Positions 15,796 through 23,605 of a DNA stretch of 31,425 nt are shown here, in pieces (within the stretch, counting starts at the first letter, position 1; each line of letters begins with the position of its first letter). The DNA comes from JBJXHG01 sp046160865. GTDB lineage: Bacteria; Planctomycetota; UBA1135; GCA-002686595. The notes under the pieces were generated by a model. That model was not told the origin of the DNA and searched no databases. It was given only the letters and a program-made list of their open reading frames with translations. The stretch covers positions 1-31,425 of the forward strand of contig JBJXHG010000162.1 of assembly GCA_046160865.1 (NCBI GenBank), given 5' to 3'. The position numbers and the translations under genes are program-made.

Positions 15796-16697
15796 CCCGA
15801 GAGGCCGCGGCTCCAGCGCGCGCAGTAGCCGGCCGGCAGCACGCGCGGCGCATCGGATCCGCTCGTCGCCGGCGCCAGCACGAGCTCACCCGCCTCGAGC
15901 TCGCCGCGCCCGAGATCCGTGAGCAAGTTCGCGAGCGCGAGCGGCGAGCAGCCGATCGCGTACGTCGAGCACACGACGAACGCGCGCGCGTCGAGCAACT
16001 TGCCGACCGTCGCGACGAGCGTCGCGATGTCGTCCTCGAACTGCCACTTCTCCCCTTTCGGCCCGCGACCGTAGTGCGGCGGATCCATCAGGACGCCCGC
16101 GTAGCGCGCACCGCGCCGGACCTCACGTCGCGCGTACTCGAGCGCGTCGTCGAGCACGATGCGCAGCGCATCGGGTGCGAGACCCGACGCGGCGGCATTC
16201 TCGCGCGTCCACGCGATCGAGTGCTTCGACGCATCGACGTGCGTCACCGCGCAGCCGGCGCGCGCAGCCAGCACGCTCGCGACGCCGCTGTAGCCGAAGA
16301 GATTGAGCAAGCGCGGCTTCTCCCCGAGTGCGCGGGCGGCGCGCTCGACGAAGCTCCAGTTCGGCGCCTGTTCCGGGAAGATGCCAACATGCTTGAACGG
16401 CGTCGGGCGGACGAGGAACGTGCCGCCGCCGACGCGCACGGGCCAAGTCGGATCGTCGCCGCGCGCGATGCGTGCCGTGCGCGCGTGACTTTCCCAGCGG
16501 CCGCCGCGGTCCGACTCGCGCACGAACGTGAGATCGGCGCTCGACCACGACTCGGGCGCGGACGACTTCTGCCACAGCGCCTGCGGATCGGGGCGGCGCA
16601 GCACGACGGCGCCGAAGCGCTCGAGCTTCTCGCCGCCGCCGCTGTCGAGCAGCGCGTAGTCGTCGAGCGGCACCGGCTCGAAGATCGCCGGCTTCAC
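15792..16697 (-). CDS. Class I SAM-dependent methyltransferase, RlmI/RlmK-like (probable rRNA methyltransferase)
   Basis: The product is 301 aa, beginning with GTG at 16697. The SAM-binding motif I is LNLFGYSGVASVLAARAG at about 131-148, motif II contains VTHVDASK, and motif IV is DPPHYG at 205-210, as in the COG1092 family that methylates 23S rRNA bases. The N-terminal 100 residues lack the PUA domain of classical RlmI, so the protein is the shorter form. It lies 46 bp downstream of the GYF_2-AIM24 gene and overlaps the pseudouridine synthase start by 4 nt. The exact substrate is unproven. Confidence 0.85.
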   Translation of the reverse strand: MKPAIFEPVPLDDYALLDSGGGEKLERFGAVVLRRPDPQALWQKSSAPESWSSADLTFVRESDRGGRWESHARTARIARGDDPTWPVRVGGGTFLVRPTPFKHVGIFPEQAPNWSFVERAARALGEKPRLLNLFGYSGVASVLAARAGCAVTHVDASKHSIAWTRENAAASGLAPDALRIVLDDALEYARREVRRGARYAGVLMDPPHYGRGPKGEKWQFEDDIATLVATVGKLLDARAFVVCSTYAIGCSPLALANLLTDLGRGELEAGELVLAPATSGSDAPRVLPAGYCARWSRGLSG

Positions 16698-16743
16698 GCC
16701 GCTCGGATCCGGTCACGCGCACGAAGGCACGGTGACGCACGCA

Positions 16744-17790
16744 TCAGCGGTCTCCGTCGAGCAAGTTGCCGAGGCCGAACGCGCGATCGAGCACCGAGCC
16801 CTCTTCCTTACGGTTGCCGCTCGCGGCCTTCATGATGCGACCGGCGAGGCGCGACAGCGGCAGCGATTGCAACCAAACGCGTCCGGGACCGGTGAGCGAC
16901 ACGAAGAAGAGTCCCTCGCCGCCGAACAGCGCCGTCTTGATGCCGCCGACGAACTGGATGTCGTAGTCGACCGTCGGCTGCAACGCGACGAGACAGCCCG
17001 TGTCGACGCGCAGCTTCTCGCCCGGCTGGAGATCGAGCGCGTGCACCGATCCGCCCGCGTGCACGAAGCACAGTCCGTCGCCTTCGAGCTTCTGCATGAT
17101 GAAGCCTTCGCCGCCGAACAGGCCGACGCCCATGCGCTTCTGGAACGCGATGCCGACCGACACGCCGCGCGCGGCGCACAGGAACGAGTCCTTCTGGCAA
17201 ATCAACTTGCCGCCGAGCTTCGTGAGATCCATCGGCAGGATCTTGCCGGCGTACGGTGCGGCGAACGCGACGCGCTCCTTGCCGCGACCGCTCTCGTTCT
17301 GGAACACGGTCATGAACAGGCTCTCGCCCGTGATCAGCCGTTTGCCCGCACCGAGCAGCGAGTCGAGAATCCCCTTCGGCGCCTGCGCGCCGTCGCCAAA
17401 GATCGTCTGCATTCCGATCCCCTGCGTCATGTACATCATCGTGCCGGCTTCGGCGACCGCGCATTCGCCGGGATCGAGCTCGATCTCGACGTACTGCATC
17501 TCCGCGCCGTGCACCTCGAAGTCGATGTCGTGCGCGCGGCGTCCCGGCACGGACGGCATCGGCGGTGGCGCGGACGCCTTCAAGTGTGGTGCGAACTCGG
17601 GCACGTCCTGGATGGGCGTCCAGTTCTTCAAGCCCGCACGGAAGACGAGCGTCGTGCTGTCCGCACTGCCGTTCTTGATGTTTTGGACGATGTCGTCCGC
17701 GCTGACCGGACCGACCTGGTGGCCGCCGATCGCCATGTACCACTGGGTGTCGTTCTGCATGTTGTCGAGTACGGCCGGAGCCGGTTTCAT
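16744..17790 (-). CDS. GYF_2 domain fused to AIM24/TIGR00266-family protein
   Basis: The product is 348 aa. Residues 17-70 are a GYF_2-type domain (WYMAIGGHQVGPVSADDIV, then NWTPIQDV). Residues 89-330 are a TIGR00266/AIM24 beta-helix-like domain with its repeated glycine motifs (GTMMYMTQGIGMQT, GGEGFIMQKLEGDG, LFGGEGLFFVSLTGPG). I chose the ATG at 17790 because it forms an ATGA overlap with the stop of the upstream gene; an ATG at 17760 (MQNDTQW) has no ribosome site. The family's biochemical role is poorly known; the GYF_2 domain is usually a peptide-binding adaptor. No signal peptide is present, so it is probably cytoplasmic or peripheral to the membrane. Confidence 0.88.
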   Translation of the reverse strand: MKPAPAVLDNMQNDTQWYMAIGGHQVGPVSADDIVQNIKNGSADSTTLVFRAGLKNWTPIQDVPEFAPHLKASAPPPMPSVPGRRAHDIDFEVHGAEMQYVEIELDPGECAVAEAGTMMYMTQGIGMQTIFGDGAQAPKGILDSLLGAGKRLITGESLFMTVFQNESGRGKERVAFAAPYAGKILPMDLTKLGGKLICQKDSFLCAARGVSVGIAFQKRMGVGLFGGEGFIMQKLEGDGLCFVHAGGSVHALDLQPGEKLRVDTGCLVALQPTVDYDIQFVGGIKTALFGGEGLFFVSLTGPGRVWLQSLPLSRLAGRIMKAASGNRKEEGSVLDRAFGLGNLLDGDR

Positions 17791-18407
17791 TCGCTCGCGT
17801 CGATGCGCTCCGCGGTCGCCCGCTCGAGGCGCTCGGTCGTGACGGCGTCGAGCCCGAGCTTGCTCGCGAGCTGCGCGAGATACACGCGCTCCGCGCCGCG
17901 AACGTCCTCGTCCGCGCGCACGATCGTGAACGCGAGCACGTACGCATCCTCCTTCTGTCGCGGATCGGCGAAGCCCTGCACGATCTCGGCGAGCGCGCGC
18001 GGGCTCTTCATCTCCGCGCTCACGAACGGCTCGAGGCCGAGCCTCCGTGCTTCCGCCAGGATGCGACCGTACTCCTCCTCGTCGAGCGTGCCGTCGGCGC
18101 GCGCCGCCGAGAGCGCGAGCTGCAGCAAGCGGCGCGGCGCGTCGGCCGTGAAGTCGACGGTCGAGGTCGACGTCGCTCCGCGCGGCGGCCCCTGCAAAGG
18201 ATCGGGGACGACCGTCGACGTCGAGCTCGCGGGCCGGCTCGAGCGGTAGATCTCGTACGCGCCGGCCGCGAGTCCGGCGGCGGTGAGGAGCGTGCTCGTG
18301 TTCAGCCACGCCGATTTGCCGCCCGTCAGAAAACGCGCAGCTTTGGCGTGGCGCTTGTGGCGCGCGCCGAACAGGACGGGAATGAGTGCTCCGAACGGAA
18401 ATGACAT
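17787..18407 (-). CDS. TerB-like / DUF533 family protein
   Basis: The product is 206 aa. A hydrophobic segment lies at about residues 38-52 (TSTLLTAAGLAAGAYEIY), followed by a Ser/Thr/Pro-rich linker. Residues 88-200 are an all-helical TerB-like domain with the Asp-rich turns ARADGTLDEEEY and VRADEDVRGAERVY that mark this fold. The ATG at 18407 is preceded by GGAG at a good distance. The gene overlaps the GYF_2-AIM24 gene by 4 nt, so the two are almost certainly made together. TerB-like proteins are linked to envelope stress and metal resistance, but no specific function can be claimed here. Confidence 0.8.
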   Translation of the reverse strand: MSFPFGALIPVLFGARHKRHAKAARFLTGGKSAWLNTSTLLTAAGLAAGAYEIYRSSRPASSTSTVVPDPLQGPPRGATSTSTVDFTADAPRRLLQLALSAARADGTLDEEEYGRILAEARRLGLEPFVSAEMKSPRALAEIVQGFADPRQKEDAYVLAFTIVRADEDVRGAERVYLAQLASKLGLDAVTTERLERATAERIDASE

Positions 18408-18668
18408 CGCGACGGCTCCGGCGGGACGAACGAGGTGGAGAGCCTACTCGACCGGCCCGTGTGCATTCGACCGTCGGGTGCTCGCGCGGCTTGCAACGCG
18501 TATCGCCGCGCCGACGCCCGTGACGAGGCGCGAGCGCGCGGGCAATCGGATCCGGTTTGCGAGCCCGAGCGAGGGGTAAGTTCCGGTTCGACGCGCAGTG
18601 GCAGAGCCGAAGCATGCAACCTCGTGACGGACGTGACGCGAGCTGCGGGCTACACTCGCTCGACCCAG

Positions 18669-19496
18669 ATGCGCTCTTCGATCCTCCGTGTCGGCTCCGT
18701 TCCGTATCTCGTCGGCCGTCCGCTCGACAGCGGGCTCGAGCACGAGCCCGAGTTCCACGTCGAGCGTCGAGTGCCCGCCGAACTCGTCACCGCTCTGCGC
18801 GCAGGCGAGCTCGACGTCGCGCTCGTGAGCTCGATCGAGCTCTTCCGCCGTCCCGGTTACCGCTACCTCGACGGCATCGCAGTCGCGGGTGCGGGTTTCG
18901 TCGGCAGCGTGCAGGTCTTCCTGCGACGGCCAATCGAATCCGTGCGCACGATCGCGCTCGATCCGGCGAGCGCCGCCGCCGCCACGCTCGTGCAAGTGCT
19001 CCTCGCGCCGCGCGCGACCGGCCGCGCCGCCGTCGACTTCGTCGCCGTCGACGCGCGCGCGAGCGCACGCGACGCAGGCACGGATGCGTGGCTCGCGATC
19101 GGCGATCCCGCGTTGCGCGAGACGCTCTCGCAAGGCGCGCTTCCGGCGTTCAATCCGTCGGCCGAATGGCATCGCACGACCGGCCTTCCGTTCGTCTTCG
19201 CGACGTGGATCGTGCGTCCGGGCGTCGAGCTCACACCCGAGCACCTCGCGGCTTTCGCACGCGCGCGCGTCCGCGGCGGCGCGCAAGTAGAGGGGCTCGC
19301 TACGCGCGCCAGCCGCGAGTGGTCGCTGCCGCGCGCCGCGTGCGAGAAGTATCTGCGCGAGGAGTGCCGCTACGAGCCCGGCCCCGACATGGAGCGCGCG
19401 CTCTTCGCGTTCCGCGATCGCGCTGCGGCGCTCGGCTTGTGCGAGCAGGACCTGCGCCCGGCCGCGATCCAGGGAGTGACCGCGCATGTCACCTAG
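18669..19496 (+). CDS. mqnA: Chorismate dehydratase MqnA (menaquinone biosynthesis, futalosine pathway)
   Basis: The product is 275 aa, the usual length for MqnA. The start at ATG 18669 gives the family N-terminus RVGSVPYLVGRPL. Other family features are PAELVTALRAGELDVALVSS, a GIAVAGAGFVGSVQVF strand, GDPAL, and FVFATWIVRPG. The enzyme turns chorismate into 3-enolpyruvylbenzoate, the first step of the alternative menaquinone route. No other mqn gene is in the window, so the pathway must be scattered. An upstream in-frame ATG (18435) would add 78 arginine-rich residues with no family match and is rejected. The last 11 nt overlap the next gene. Confidence 0.88.
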   Translation: MRSSILRVGSVPYLVGRPLDSGLEHEPEFHVERRVPAELVTALRAGELDVALVSSIELFRRPGYRYLDGIAVAGAGFVGSVQVFLRRPIESVRTIALDPASAAAATLVQVLLAPRATGRAAVDFVAVDARASARDAGTDAWLAIGDPALRETLSQGALPAFNPSAEWHRTTGLPFVFATWIVRPGVELTPEHLAAFARARVRGGAQVEGLATRASREWSLPRAACEKYLREECRYEPGPDMERALFAFRDRAAALGLCEQDLRPAAIQGVTAHVT

Positions 19497-19740
19497 GATC
19501 CTCGACGTACCGCGCTGTCCGCACTGCAAGACGGACCTCGCGAAGCCGACGCCGCGCATGTGCCCGTCGTGCGGCGGCTCGCTGCAGAAGCGCCATCTGT
19601 CGATCGGCTGTCTCACGTCGGCACCGCCGCTGATCGCGCTCGTCGTCGGGCTCGGCTACGGCGCCGTGCGCGTCGCGCGCGCGATCGATGCATACACCGC
19701 TCACGGAACGCGAGTCGAAGCGCCGCACGCGCAGGAATGA
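19486..19740 (+). CDS. Small zinc-ribbon membrane protein
   Basis: The product is 84 aa. Cys11-Cys14 (CPHC) and Cys26-Cys29 (CPSC) form a zinc-ribbon-like pair at the N-terminus, and one membrane segment follows (about 46-66, APPLIALVVGLGYGAVRVA). The ATG at 19486 lies inside the 3' end of mqnA in another frame, an 11-nt overlap that suggests coupled translation. No specific function is recognised; small proteins of this build occur near many unrelated genes. Confidence 0.65.
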   Translation: MSPRILDVPRCPHCKTDLAKPTPRMCPSCGGSLQKRHLSIGCLTSAPPLIALVVGLGYGAVRVARAIDAYTAHGTRVEAPHAQE

Positions 19741-19785
19741 AGCGCGAACACCGCTGCCCGCGGACGCCGCACCCGCGGCTCGTCG

Positions 19786-21495
19786 TCAGGGCCAGGTGAC
19801 CGCGACGCCGTTCGTCAGGTTGTACGCGCTCGGATTGCAGTGGCCGATGCCCGAGTCGCGGTAGACGACTTGGTAGTACGCGGTCTGTCCCGCGACTTGC
19901 GATGTCGCGGAGGAGATCGACTGCGCGTTGTTCCAGTACGGATAGGTCCAGAAGCCGTTGCCGAACGTCGGCGGACCCACGGGGCCGAACTGTCCTGCAT
20001 GACCGCCGAATCGCACGAGCGATCCGCCGACGCAACGCAGCCCGTCGCCCGCCGCGATGCCATTCACGGCGCGCACGTCGCCGCGGATCGCGAAGGCGTA
20101 GTTGGTGTAGTCCGCGCGCAGCTCGGCGATCAACTGCAAACCATCCGACGGTGACAAGCTGCCGCAAGCGGTGAGACGCGCGCCGCCCGGATTGAACGAC
20201 GCAGCACAGCCGGCGAGCAGCGCTCCGCTCGGGCTCGGCACAGCGTCGGGAGGCGCACACGGACACGGCACCGGCATCGTTCCGTCGCCGAAACAGAACG
20301 CCGTGTAGGGAGTCGGATGCGCGAGATAGAAAGCGCCGTCGGTCGCGTTGGCAGCCGGAGCACCGATCACGACCGAGCCGTGATCGACGTCGACCGCCGT
20401 GCCGAATTGCTCGCCGCCAATGAGGCTCGCCGGGCGCAGCTTGCCGACCAAACTCCACGTCGTGTTCGCACGACGGAAGATGTTGACCGCGCCGGAGTAC
20501 CGCGGGAAAGGCGCGGCTGCGCTGTTCGGCCAGCCGAGCGCGAGCAGGTCGTCGTCCATCGAGAGGGAGGGCAGGAATGAGCCGCCGTCCAGTCGCGCTT
20601 CGACCGTCCACACGCCGCCGATCTCGCGGTACACGATCGCGGTGCCGCCCACCGTCGCCGCGATCCGTCCGCCCGAAATGTCGACCCGGTGCCCGAAGGC
20701 ATCCCAGATTCCCGCGCCCGGCTCGGTTAGCTCGACTTGCTCGGACCACGTCGTGCCCGTGCGTTTGAAGACGTGCAGGGCACCGCAAGGCGGCGGCGGA
20801 TTCAAGACGCCGCTACAGTTCTCATAAAGCGCTCCGACGACAGCGGTGTCCCCTTCCACGGCAACGTCGGTCCCGAAGTGAGCGTGGAACGTGAGCGGCA
20901 CTGCCGTAAGGAGCTCGGCCTCCTGCGCCCACGTCGAACCGTTCCGCACGAACACGAACGCGAGGCCGGCGGCGGAGTCTGGCGACCCGGCCACAACCGT
21001 GTCGCCGTCGATCGCGACCGTGTATCCGAACGCGGACCACTCCCCCGCGCCGGTCGGAACGAGCTTCGCTTGCTCGACCCACGTCACGCCGTTGCGCACG
21101 AAGACGTACACGGCGCCCCTCTTAGCGAGCGTGGGACCTGGAACGGACGGCGCCCCGATCACGAGCGTGTCTCCGTGCATCGCGATCGCGTGACCGAAGC
21201 CGTGTCCCGCGGCTCCGTCACTCGCGTGCAGCTTCGCAGTCTGCACCAGCGATCCGGACTGATCCTCGAAGACGTAGACCGAGCCCGAGTTCGCGCCGAG
21301 ATCGTCGTCGTTGAGCGCGCTGACGGCCGTGGTGCTTCCCGAGCGCGCGACAGCGAGGCCGAGATGGTCGTCGAACGCAGCGTCGGAAACCGTGTGCCGA
21401 GGCGATCGGCACAAGCCGCCTTGCGCGCTTGCGACGCTCCAGCGGCCAAACGAGGCGAGCGCGATCACGATGCTCAGGGATGCAGCTCTCGACAT
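19786..21495 (-). CDS. Secreted FG-GAP beta-propeller protein with FCFGDG C-terminal domain
   Basis: The product is 569 aa. Residues 1-25 are a signal peptide (SIVIALASFGRWSVASAQ). Residues about 30-390 contain FG-GAP-type repeats with the recurrent pattern FG..VA..GDT.V.GA......GAVYVF.R.G..W.......P (for example FGHAIAMHGDTLVIGAP and FGYTVAIDGDTVVAGSP), forming a propeller. Residues 400-569 are the C-terminal domain shared with the metalloprotease and the downstream VCBS protein (FCFGDG, PCPC, GCAASF, DGLRC, RFGGH, YYQVVYRD, LTNGVAVTW). The ATG at 21495 follows GGAGA at a good distance. It is probably exported and surface-associated; ligand unknown. It is divergent from the topoisomerase VI B gene. 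Confidence 0.85.
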   Translation of the reverse strand: MSRAASLSIVIALASFGRWSVASAQGGLCRSPRHTVSDAAFDDHLGLAVARSGSTTAVSALNDDDLGANSGSVYVFEDQSGSLVQTAKLHASDGAAGHGFGHAIAMHGDTLVIGAPSVPGPTLAKRGAVYVFVRNGVTWVEQAKLVPTGAGEWSAFGYTVAIDGDTVVAGSPDSAAGLAFVFVRNGSTWAQEAELLTAVPLTFHAHFGTDVAVEGDTAVVGALYENCSGVLNPPPPCGALHVFKRTGTTWSEQVELTEPGAGIWDAFGHRVDISGGRIAATVGGTAIVYREIGGVWTVEARLDGGSFLPSLSMDDDLLALGWPNSAAAPFPRYSGAVNIFRRANTTWSLVGKLRPASLIGGEQFGTAVDVDHGSVVIGAPAANATDGAFYLAHPTPYTAFCFGDGTMPVPCPCAPPDAVPSPSGALLAGCAASFNPGGARLTACGSLSPSDGLQLIAELRADYTNYAFAIRGDVRAVNGIAAGDGLRCVGGSLVRFGGHAGQFGPVGPPTFGNGFWTYPYWNNAQSISSATSQVAGQTAYYQVVYRDSGIGHCNPSAYNLTNGVAVTWP

Positions 21496-21658
21496 GAGGT
21501 TCTCCGAATCTCCCGCCCGCCAACGATGAGTCTACACGCTCGCGAAGAGGCTTCCGGTTGCGCCGATTTGCTCCGCGATGCTTTCGCGCCCATCACGGCC
21601 GTTGCATCGTCCGAGCGCGCGCTCTAGAACCGCCCGCCCGCCACCACGCGATGCAACC

Positions 21659-21664
21659 GAGGGG
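21659..21664 (+). promoter_or_regulatory. Ribosome binding site fixing the GTG start of the topoisomerase gene
   Basis: GAGGGG lies 4 nt before the GTG at 21669. The ATG at 21651, six codons upstream in the same frame, has no purine-rich site before it. I therefore read the ATG as part of the leader, though it remains possible. Confidence 0.6.
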
Positions 21665-21668
21665 ACCT

Positions 21669-23501
21669 GTGACCAAGAGCAACGAATCCGCACCCACGCT
21701 CTTCGACGCCGAAGACAAAGCGCCGACCGTGAGCAAGAAGCCTGCGCGCGCGAGCGGCAAGAAGCCCGCGCAGGCCGCGGCCGCTCCGCAGAGCGACGCG
21801 CCGAGCGAACTCGCGGACGTCGCGAAGCCCGACAAGCGCGCGAAAGCTGCGAGCGACAAGGCCGAGCCGCGCCGCGTAACGGCGCAAGAAATGGCGGAGA
21901 AGCAGCGCGACATCTCCGTCGCGGAGTTCTTCACCAAGAACCGTCACTTGCTCGGCTTCGATTCGCCGCTCAAGGCGCTGCTCACCGCGGTGAAGGAAGC
22001 GGTCGACAACTCGCTCGACGCGTGCGAGGAAGCCGGCATCCTGCCCGAGATCGTGGTCGAGCTCGTGCCGGTCGGCGAGAACCACTTCCGCATGGCCGTC
22101 GAGGACAACGGGCCCGGCATCGTCTACGACCAGGTCGGCAAGGTCTTCGGCAAGCTCCTCTACGGCTCGAAGTTCCACAAGCTGTCGCAGTCGCGCGGAC
22201 AGCAAGGCATCGGCATCTCCGCGGCCGGCATGTACGGGCAGCTCACGACCGGCAAGCCCGTGCGCATCCTGTCGCGCACGAGCAAGAAGTCGGAGACGCA
22301 CGAGTTCCTGCTGTCGATCGACACGGCGCGCAACAAGCCCGACATCCACGACGCGAAGAACGTCGAGTGGCATCGCGACCACGGCACGCGCGTCGAGATC
22401 GAGATGGAGGCCAAGTACCAGAAGGGCCTGCGCTCGGTCGACATGTACTTGAAGCTGACCGCGATCGCGAACCCGCACGTCACGATCGTCTACACGGATC
22501 CGGGCGGCGAGAAGGTCACGTACGAGCGCAGCACGAAGACGCTCCCGCCACAGGTCGTCGAGATCAAGCCGCACCCGCACGGCGTCGAGCTCGGCCGTCT
22601 GATCGCGATGCTCAAAGAGACGAGCGCGCGCTCGCTCGCCGGCTTCCTGCAAGAGGAGTTCTCGCGCGTCGGTCCGAAGGTCGCGAAGGAGATCTGTCAC
22701 GCGGCCAAGCTTTCGGACAAGGCGTATCCGACCCGCATCGCGCGCGAGGAAGCGGCCGCGCTCCACGACGCGATCCAGAAAACGAAGATCAGCGCGCCGA
22801 GCACGGATTGCATCTCGCCGATCGGCGAGGAGCTCGTGCTCTCCGGCTTGAAGAAAGAAGTCGAAGCGGACTTCTACGCCGCGTCGACGCGTCCGCCCGC
22901 CGTGTATCGCGGCAACCCGTTCCAAGTCGAAGTCGGCATCGCGTACGGCAAACCGGGCGGCGTCGGGCTCGAGCTCACCGAGGAAGGTCGCATCCAGAAG
23001 ACGAGCAAGGCCGCCGTCGCGACCGAGGAGCTCGTCGGCAACGCGGACGAGCCCATTCGCGTCTTGCGCTTCGCGAACCGCGTTCCGCTCTTGCATCAAC
23101 AAGCGGCGTGCGCGGTCACGAAGAGCGTGATCCAGACGAACTGGCGCTCGTACGGATTGCAGCACCCGAAGGGCGCGCTTCCCATCGGCCCGATGGCCGT
23201 GATGGTGCACATCGCGAGCGTGTGGGTGCCGTTCACGTCGGAGTCGAAAGAAGCGATCGCGAGCTACGCCGAGATCACGAAGGAGATCCGCCTCGGCTTG
23301 CAAGACTGCGGACGCAAGCTCGGCTCGTACATCCGCAAAGGCAAGCGCCTGCGCGCGGAGTTCGACAAGCGCAACTACATCGAGAAGTACATCCCGCACA
23401 TCGGGATCGCGCTGCAAGAGATCCTCGATCTCTCCGATCCCGACCGCGACGAGACGGTGAGCACGCTCGACGACGTGCTGCAGAAGAGCCGGAAGTTCTG
23501 A
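21669..23501 (+). CDS. top6B: DNA topoisomerase VI subunit B-like ATPase
   Basis: The product is 610 aa. Residues 1-70 are a Lys/Ala/Pro-rich, probably disordered extension. From about 82 the protein follows archaeal TopoVI-B: the N-box of the GHKL ATPase (KEAVDNSLDACEEAG, Glu110 and Asn114), the G1 motif EDNGPGI (145-151), the G2 motif GQQGIGISAAGMYG (177-190), then an H2TH-like segment (SLAGFLQEEFSRVGPKVAKE). The transducer domain has the conserved GLQHPKGALPIGP (from 496; Lys501 is a candidate switch lysine). With subunit A it would form a type IIB topoisomerase that passes one duplex through another with ATP. No A subunit is nearby. The type is typical of archaea and plants and sporadic in bacteria. 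The start is GTG 21669. Confidence 0.93.
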   Translation: MTKSNESAPTLFDAEDKAPTVSKKPARASGKKPAQAAAAPQSDAPSELADVAKPDKRAKAASDKAEPRRVTAQEMAEKQRDISVAEFFTKNRHLLGFDSPLKALLTAVKEAVDNSLDACEEAGILPEIVVELVPVGENHFRMAVEDNGPGIVYDQVGKVFGKLLYGSKFHKLSQSRGQQGIGISAAGMYGQLTTGKPVRILSRTSKKSETHEFLLSIDTARNKPDIHDAKNVEWHRDHGTRVEIEMEAKYQKGLRSVDMYLKLTAIANPHVTIVYTDPGGEKVTYERSTKTLPPQVVEIKPHPHGVELGRLIAMLKETSARSLAGFLQEEFSRVGPKVAKEICHAAKLSDKAYPTRIAREEAAALHDAIQKTKISAPSTDCISPIGEELVLSGLKKEVEADFYAASTRPPAVYRGNPFQVEVGIAYGKPGGVGLELTEEGRIQKTSKAAVATEELVGNADEPIRVLRFANRVPLLHQQAACAVTKSVIQTNWRSYGLQHPKGALPIGPMAVMVHIASVWVPFTSESKEAIASYAEITKEIRLGLQDCGRKLGSYIRKGKRLRAEFDKRNYIEKYIPHIGIALQEILDLSDPDRDETVSTLDDVLQKSRKF

Positions 23502-23605
23502 GCCCGCATCTCTCGCCACGTCCCCGCCGATCGCTGCATCGTGGTTACCATTGTCTCTGCCGCGCGACGTTTGCCCATCGCGGCGCACGATCCAGGAGAC
23601 GCACC

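Noticed and set aside
18435..18668. N-terminal extension of MqnA from an upstream ATG
   Set aside because: The 78 added residues are arginine-rich, match nothing in the family and lie in the divergent promoter region.
19758..19778. CCGCGG...CCGCGG hairpin between convergent genes as a two-way terminator
   Set aside because: Only 6-bp arms, no T-run on either strand, and such GC palindromes are common by chance here.
21533..21629. Short open frame before the topoisomerase gene (MSLHAREEASG...)
   Set aside because: Only about 30 codons, no ribosome site, and it lies in the divergent promoter gap; nothing supports it.
23502..23605. Hidden topoisomerase VI A subunit near top6B
   Set aside because: The downstream gap is only 104 bp and the following gene is a clear secreted propeller protein; no Toprim or 5Y-CAP-like sequence is visible in the window.
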